DNA of 64,000 nucleotides from Holothuria scabra (Eukaryota > Echinodermata > Holothuroidea > Aspidochirotida > Holothuriidae): contig CM074187.1 in the NCBI GenBank assembly GCA_037179385.1, positions 3,286,001 to 3,350,000 on the forward strand. The letters are read 5' to 3'. The translations under genes were made by a program, and so were the position numbers. Below, in pieces: positions 58,191 through 64,000 of this stretch; position 1 is the stretch's first letter; the number at the start of each line of letters is the position of its first letter. Below the pieces are notes generated by a model. The model saw only the letters and a list, made by a program, of their open reading frames with translations, was not told the DNA's origin and did no database searches.

Positions 58191-58194
58191 AGTT

Positions 58195-58265
58195 TGAAAA
58201 CAGGACATCGGTCGTCGCGGAGCGTACAAGAAAATTTTGGGCTTTGCAGACCCTCCAGACGTCCG
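58195..58265 (-). repeat. short relic of family R
   Basis: On the minus strand CCCAAAATTTTCTTGTACGC then TCCGCGACGACCGATG matches copy 1 at 4090-4130 (CCAAAATTGTCTTTGTACGC, TCCGCGCCAACTGGTG). Sequence upstream on that strand (GACGTCTGGAGGGT) also corresponds to the module. Confidence 0.55.
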
Positions 58266-59060
58266 GAAACGGCACTACCCTCGTGTTTTAAGCTGCATGT
58301 ACCCAGACTTAAAATACGAATCACATGTCTGCCACTTCTCAAAAAATGAGAATAAAAAATCAATCTTTGAAAAATGGTAATACATACATTTTTATGGACC
58401 CCAAAATTGGGCAGTTCTGATTTGTGGCCTGGAGGTTGAGACTAAAGGGAACCGGTATCTCCCTTTCCCTTGGGAAAAATTGTAAACTTCAGGAGGACGA
58501 AGATCACAAATGCGGCAATATTTGAATGAATTTCAGCTTTAATAGGAAAATTAAAAGTATTTGTGTCCTCTTCTGAGAAATTTTCTTTGCGTTAAATTTC
58601 CTACATGCAAAATGCTGCCATGTTTGGCAAAACTTTGAACTGATTATAAGCCTGCGTTTTAGGATTTTCCTTTTGGAGGAGCATGAAAAATTTCAAAATA
58701 CTCATTTTTAGTCTTTAGTGTTTAGATGCAAAATGGTGCAGTATTTGTTCAATCATCTGTACAATACGAAGTCAAGATTAAAATACTACAAGTAAATCTC
58801 TCAAAATATTAACACGCAAAGCAGAAGTATGTATCATGTGGGAAACACATGAAATGCGGAGCTTGTGGACATTTTACAAATCCTCCCGGCTGCCAGTGCC
58901 AACTAGGGAAGAGAGGACTTGTCGAAGAAATCGTCTTACAGTGGCACTTGTCATAGGCAGGAGTGAGACACGACAGAGGCCTGCTTGTTAAGGATGGAAG
59001 AGAAGAATTATTAGAAGGCAGTACCTGACCCTTGTGGCATATTTAGTGTATGACAAAGTA
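58266..59060. other. no recognisable feature
   Basis: Spacer with no recognised gene. Sequence next to 58265 may be decayed family R. Confidence 0.45.
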
Positions 59061-59063
59061 AAG

Positions 59064-59378
59064 TAATGGTCGTATAAGGATGGTCTTCAGTGTATAATTG
59101 CCTTGTTCAATTACGTTCAAACATTTTTTACTTTACCAGGATGAAAAAAATCTGGGGAGGGGGCTGAAGAAAATCTGGAGGACCTAGGCCCCCCTGGCTA
59201 TGTAAGGGGTAAGGGGCGAGATTGGAATCGGGAAGCACTATGGCATTTGATTTTGAAGGAGAAACATACTTTACAGTAACTTTAGGGGCAAAGCAAAATA
59301 TAGGAATAAAAAATACAAATATAGGAATGGTCGTGTAAGAATGGTCTCCAGTGTATGATTACCTTGTTTTAAGTAAAT
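59064..59378 (+). repeat. 45-bp direct repeat, 271 bp apart
   Basis: AATGGTCGTATAAGGATGG then TCTTCAGTGTATAATTGCC (59064-59108) recurs as AATGGTCGTGTAAGAATGG then TCTCCAGTGTATGATTACC (59335-59378), with about five differences. Each copy is followed downstream by a G-rich end, at about 59145-59205 and 59700-59782, so a whole element appears duplicated. Confidence 0.7.
59145..59205 (-). repeat. G-rich element end, copy a
   Basis: The plus strand has AAAATCTGGGGAGGGGGCTG, then GAAAATCTGGAGGACCTAGG, then CCCCCCTGGCTATG. It corresponds in order to 59708-59782. On the minus strand it starts with a TAGCCAGGGGGG-type terminus. Confidence 0.5.
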
Positions 59379-59699
59379 CAACCAGCCATCCGAAAGGCAG
59401 AGAGGGTCTTAACCTAGCAAAGTCACATTCGAGTTTGTCGTCGAGACGTTCGTTTCATCTTCGAAGTGAAATGCAATGAACGACAGTGCAGATTATATAC
59501 GTTATCTAATTTAGCGAAAGTACGTAGGCATTTTGAAGTTATTATTTGATTTCATACGTGCACACAAAATGTGTTTTACATACATTCATGCATGTTTTCT
59601 TAATTGTTACAATTTTGATTTCTTTACTGTTTTTGAAAAAAAATACTTCAAAGTTTATTTCCCTTCAAACATTTATATTTTTATCAATTACTTTAACGG

Positions 59700-59782
59700 G
59701 ACCCCCAAAATCTGGGGGGGGGGGGGTGGAGAAAATCTGGGGGCCTAGCCCCCAGCCCGCCCCCCACGTGGCTACGCCACTG
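59700..59782 (-). repeat. G-rich element end, copy b (CAGTGGCGTAGCC terminus)
   Basis: On the minus strand it begins CAGTGGCGTAGCCACGTGGG and continues with G and C runs, including G13 on the plus strand (59714-59726). CAGTGGCGTAGCC-type starts are typical of hAT-type non-autonomous elements in invertebrates. A related CAGCGGCATAGC terminus is at 49780. The opposite end and target duplication were not found. Confidence 0.5.
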
Positions 59783-60970
59783 TGGTTTTATAAATCAAAC
59801 AGTAATTATGTCAAATGTTACTTTCGCTTTGCGCCGTTTTGCATATAGTTGCATGAAACTGATCGCACATTATCTCGGTGCTAATGCACTGTCCCTTATT
59901 GTGTAACTTTTAGCCTTAATATGTAATAGCTGAAATAACAAGTGCACCACAACTAAACAACCACCAGCAACCCATTTAGAGTATTATTCATATTGTTGAT
60001 GCATATTTATTGCCAATAATTTTTACAGTGTCAGATGGATATATATTTAGGTGTTATTTAGGAAGGCTGTGGAAGGTTATAGAACGACAATACAAAAATG
60101 GTGTTTTTCCTTAATTTAAAAATCTAAATTTTGATATACCACTCGATACAAGTAAACATTTCTAGAGTAATTAATTTGAACACCTTAAATCATTGCTGAC
60201 GTCAAATAGAAGAGGAAAATTTGGAATATTTATCAATAGAGGTTGTTTTCAAAAATAACTGCAGCACATTCCACAATTTACTCAGTAATAAGTGTCTGAA
60301 AAATTGGTTTGATCCGATGTTTACAACATTGCTATGGTTACATCAAAACGTTTCGCTACAGGTTTGCATCTCCACTTCAACCTTTTTTTCCATTACCGAA
60401 ATTAATTTCGATGTCTAATTTTTCAAACATAAAACCAAACGTTTACCGAACTGTTAGTTGTAACCGATGTCTCCTAAGAAATGGCATTTGATTAAATGTT
60501 ATTTCTGCACTACCATGCTGCTTTATAACCTCCCACTAAACAGGTAATTCCTATTATTTGTTATTAATTCTCCTTTCATATGCTGGGGAAACATATCATG
60601 ATGTAACACTTCGATTCCAAAAGTTCTTTACTTTCCTCACTGCATGATGCTTATTTCCGTTTGTCGAACCAAATGTGTGAAAAACCTTGAAAGTTGAATT
60701 GCAATAACGACTCTGCCCGGTTCACTGATCAATAGGCTTTTGTGTGCAACATTGTTTAACCATAATCTTGTTTTTGATTAGCTGTTTAGAGCAGAATTCA
60801 TTGGCCATTTTTTAAAAAACGTTTTTTTGGTCTAAACTATACATGTCTTAGTAAAAAATTATTGCTCGATCCAGTTATATATCATCATGGTTAGAAAATC
60901 ACTTATTTAAGTACTGCAAAAAAATGAAGTTACATTGAACAAACTGTGCAAGGTCAGTTTAAGACAAATT
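59783..60970. other. no recognisable feature
   Basis: AT-rich spacer with short frames only. Confidence 0.5.
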
Positions 60971-61133
60971 TCAGTCAATTTGTGACAGTGGTAGATGTGT
61001 GTTTAAGCCAGACGAAAATTCCAGTAAAACCTGTTGAACAAGGTCGACCAGGTTTTATCAGGTATGAAAGGTTATTGAAAACCAAGTCAACGGGTTCTTT
61101 GGTGTTGCTTGCTGATTTCCATCTCTCAAATAG
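60971..61133 (+). other. possible exon-like stretch, two competing frames
   Basis: A 63-codon frame (from 60946) ends at CAAATAG followed by donor GTAACT at 61134 and looks mildly coding. In a second frame, after an acceptor-like AAATTTCAG near 60972, a short cysteine-bearing peptide reads Ile-Cys-Asp-Ser-Gly-Arg-Cys-Val-Phe-Lys before a stop 12 codons later. The frames exclude each other, and neither has a recognised domain. Confidence 0.15.
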
Positions 61134-62056
61134 GTAACTGGAATATTGCCCGTCCATACATATGGAAACCAGTTCAAAGTTGTTAGAATTTCAAACATTC
61201 TCAAGAGGAATTATCTACTAGGAATAAAATTCCTTCATTTTCATCTACGTTACATCAGGATTTTATCTTTCACCTTTCTATATGTATAGACCCATTTTTG
61301 AAAGCATTCGTTTTTCTCATTTATAGGTTTTTAAAAATTATTTTGATCTTTGGTGCACCAAGTTAAAGATGTAAGTTTGCTAACCTAATGGTCACTCACC
61401 TCGAGAAAGGTTTATCTGGTTTATAGATTAGGGGAGGGAAAAAAGGTTTAGAGCAGAATGGTTTCCTGCACCTAATTCGTCTACAGGCAATCCACCCTCA
61501 CCAGCTTAGGCTCATTTTTATACACATACAAACAAACACGCACACAATCACATTGAGAGAAGCATAGTACTCATGTAGACTTTCACTCGCAGCCCTAAGA
61601 TCATCTTTATACCTTATTGTTGTATGTTGCTTATTCTGCATGTTGTTGGGGTTGTGTTCTTTCTTTTTTGATAATTGGGGGCAAAACGATGTGTTTGTCC
61701 CCAATATTTTCATAGGAGAGATTGTCCCCTTGCCTCTTCAAAGATAAACGCCCCTGTTACAACTTTTAGATTAGCTGAAATGTTACGGCCGAGTTATTCC
61801 TAACGTGCAGAGTAAATGTCTGTCAACATTGAACCTTGTGTTTAATTGCTTGGCATTTCGCTATTCTATATAGATGAGGCTAAAAGAGGATAAACATATT
61901 TGCGAAAAATTCATTATTAACGTCTAAAATGAACATTATTTGCCTTCGTGAGGTTTTACTTAAAAAATCCCTAGTCGTTTTCCAGTTTTGTCCTGTATGT
62001 GCTGAAATGCTAGATATATAGTTCAACTAGTTCTGAACGAATGCTAAACTTTCTAC
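61134..62056. other. no recognisable feature
   Basis: AT-rich spacer. Nothing assignable was found. Confidence 0.5.
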
Positions 62057-62072
62057 GGGGGGGGGGGGGGGG
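62057..62072 (+). repeat. G16 homopolymer
   Basis: An uninterrupted 16-base G run without an evident surrounding GC-rich element. It is slippage-prone and a candidate quadruplex. Confidence 0.85.
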
Positions 62073-63300
62073 ATAAAGCGACAAGTGGGTCGTTGTTGGG
62101 TTTTCTCACGCTGTTAGCACTATTTTAACTTTTTTACTTACTAGCCGCGAAAAGTTGTCACGGTAACTTAGAAGTATTGGTATTTTAGCTTACCTATTTC
62201 AATTAGATTCCCGAAGAATGCTTTGTGTCGTTCGATGGTGATGTTTGCAAGAAAGCGTGTGTAATTTTCTGCATTTAGTGATCAGAATACTGGGTTTTCA
62301 CTTACAGTAATGAAAGCTGGCGACATCTGTGACAAATATTCTTATCAGTTAAGACGACCTTCCATCCATGTTGATAACAAATGAAAAGGACACCTTTGTA
62401 CGCTGGACTTGACTTGTTGTCATTCCTGGGTTTGCGTTACACTCAGAAGTCAAAGTATAAATGTCGACCGTTCAGGTCAAGGGGCAGAATTCTCTAACCA
62501 TGCAGACGGCATTCTGCTAAGTTTATTAATTCGAGAAGCTTCCTTCGGTTGAGATAAAACGTGGGCAATGATTTTGCCCAATGGCCGCTGATAAGCCCAG
62601 TGACATTTATTTAATTTATTCATTAAGTTAAAATGTTCCCGTTTAAAATTTGGCAGAAACCTAAATATTTGAGGAGATATCTAAAACACTTCCTGTTCAT
62701 TCCTGAAATAGCAAAAAGGGTACTTTTGCTTGAGAAGTAACGAAGGCATACACTGTACCATTTTAAAACGTTTTACCTGGCGGAACCGTGTTGAAAATTT
62801 GCTTTCCTCAACGGCTTGTTAAGGAGGGAAATGATCCTTTGATTGCTTTCAGTTGTTACAGACGACCTGAACTACTGTCACTACTGTATTATTTCTAGTA
62901 CTTCAGAGAAATGTCAGGAATAAGATGATGCGAGGCCTACGAGTCAGCTATGCACATAATTCAAAAGAAAAGGAAAGCAAGATTTTCCATCTCTTCCTGC
63001 TTTTTGAGTAAATAGGTCTGGTCGATGCATTCTTCGACGTGATCTCTCCATGAGATGTAAGTAGTGTTTGAAATATTTTTCACTTTGACATCCAGTGACC
63101 TGAGATGACCTTTGACTTCCAACTTAAAAAATGGAAATCATGTACTCAATATATATTATCCACACGTAAGGTATATGTTTCAATAAAACTTCGATGCTTG
63201 AAATATCGTTATTGCAACGACCTTTGGACTACGAAATCAATAGGGTTCATCTTTACAAAATTTGAGACCATCCTCATGGCAAGAAAGATAATTCTTTTAA
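62073..63300. other. no confirmed feature
   Basis: A TATAAAT string near 62456 is followed by an ATG at 62500 with only six codons before a stop, so it is not called a promoter. Nothing else was recognised. Confidence 0.45.
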
Positions 63301-64000
63301 AAAGAGTGTTGTCGAGCCATGGGAGGCACCAGGATTTGCCCGACAGGGGCCAGAATTTCAAGGCCCCGACAAAGGTGATGCTATGTCCCGGTGGGAAGTG
63401 ACTTCGCAGAATTTGAGGCGTGCGCGAAACTTTTTTGGCTTTCTTGTAAAAAATCTAGACTTTATTACAAGTGAAATAAAAAAGTTTAAAAGAAATTTGG
63501 CTTTGGTTAGAACCATGAAAAATTTTGGGAGTCTATTGAAGAATCTGTCTTTCATATGGAAAAAAATAAAAAACGTTATATAGACGACAGCTGAAATGCT
63601 TTTGAGGTTACGCTTTAAATCGCACTAGACCTACGCACTCAGGCTTCAAGACGAGACTAAAAGTTTGCCCGGAAAGTTTTCCCCTTTTTTGGACGAATAT
63701 TTGAAAATTAAAGGCTTATAATATTAGAGAAATTATGGAATTTAATGAAAGAAAATTTGGTTTTTAGGTTTCAATGAAAAAATTGTTTTTCTAATGATGT
63801 GCCTTTCAAGAGCAAAATTAGGTAGTATGCTGGAAATTTAACAGAGTTGGCTTGGTTATTTATTGTACTAAGTATCCATAGAAATTGGCAAATTTTGCCA
63901 CTTTCAACAATATGAAGCTTATTTTGGAGAAAAATTGTAATTTTATGACAGTTTTGAGGTTTTATGGAAGAATCGTACCTTATGATAAGAAAAATCAAGT
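63301..64000. other. GC-rich string then AT-rich sequence, probably an unclassified repeat edge
   Basis: CATGGGAGGCACCAGGATTTG then CCCGACAGGGGCC (63318-63350) stands out from its surroundings like a repeat end. CAAGGCCCCGACAAAGG just after it gives a short GGGGCC/GGCCCC inversion. The remaining bases to the window edge are AT-rich with no feature. Confidence 0.35.

Noticed and set aside
62450..62520. TATA box plus ATG as a gene start
   Set aside because: The frame after the ATG has only six codons before a stop and no splice donor.

Overview
This window reads as nuclear DNA of an animal, most likely a marine invertebrate. It is AT-rich throughout. It has no dense gene array, no operons and no long open reading frames. 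It carries long (TA)n microsatellites, tRNA-derived SINEs, a hAT-type MITE with an 8-bp target duplication, and Penelope-like retroelement (PLE) remnants. An echinoderm or another invertebrate deuterostome is my guess from the repeat style, but the sequence does not settle the phylum. No rRNA, intact tRNA, CRISPR array or complete protein-coding gene is visible, and most open frames are random or repeat-derived. Layout: 1.8-4.2 kb holds the longest copy of a dispersed repeat, here called family R. A clear second copy lies inverted at 49.8-50.6 kb, a diverged third copy at 34.1-35.0 kb, and short relics near 20.25 and 58.2 kb. 10.8-11.3 kb is a CpG-richer island ending in a YY1-type start-codon motif and a possible first coding exon. 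14.2-16.6 kb is a nested repeat block: a SINE, about 202-bp modules, a 180-bp hAT MITE inserted among them, and a GC-rich repeat end. 19.3 kb has a decayed PLE endonuclease. 20.8-24.2 kb is packed with a SINE, tandem dimers, a perfect hairpin and a TTGGGYAA-rich repeat. 24.2-44 kb is mostly featureless, broken by SINEs (28.8 and 40.1 kb) and two (TA)n tracts at 29 kb. Near 44.3 kb a TATA box is followed at about 130 bp by an ATG and a GTGAGT donor, and 51.9-53.0 kb has a possible secreted-protein first exon; both are candidate gene starts. 55.3-56.9 kb is the most informative block: a 5'-truncated PLE GIY-YIG endonuclease with a frameshift, a hammerhead-ribozyme-like core in its 3' region, a tRNA-like module fused upstream in the same frame, (TA)n tracts on both sides, and a palindromic MITE-like element. 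59.1-59.8 kb holds a duplicated G-rich repeat. How the parts relate: the recognisable content is a record of mobile elements (PLE, SINE, hAT-type elements, unclassified repeats) accumulated in intergenic or intronic DNA. All three better gene-start candidates (11.26, 44.40 and 51.86 kb) are on the + strand. Each has a start with sensible upstream context and a plausible splice donor, but none can be extended into a full gene here. They are offered as hypotheses for transcript mapping, not as established genes.
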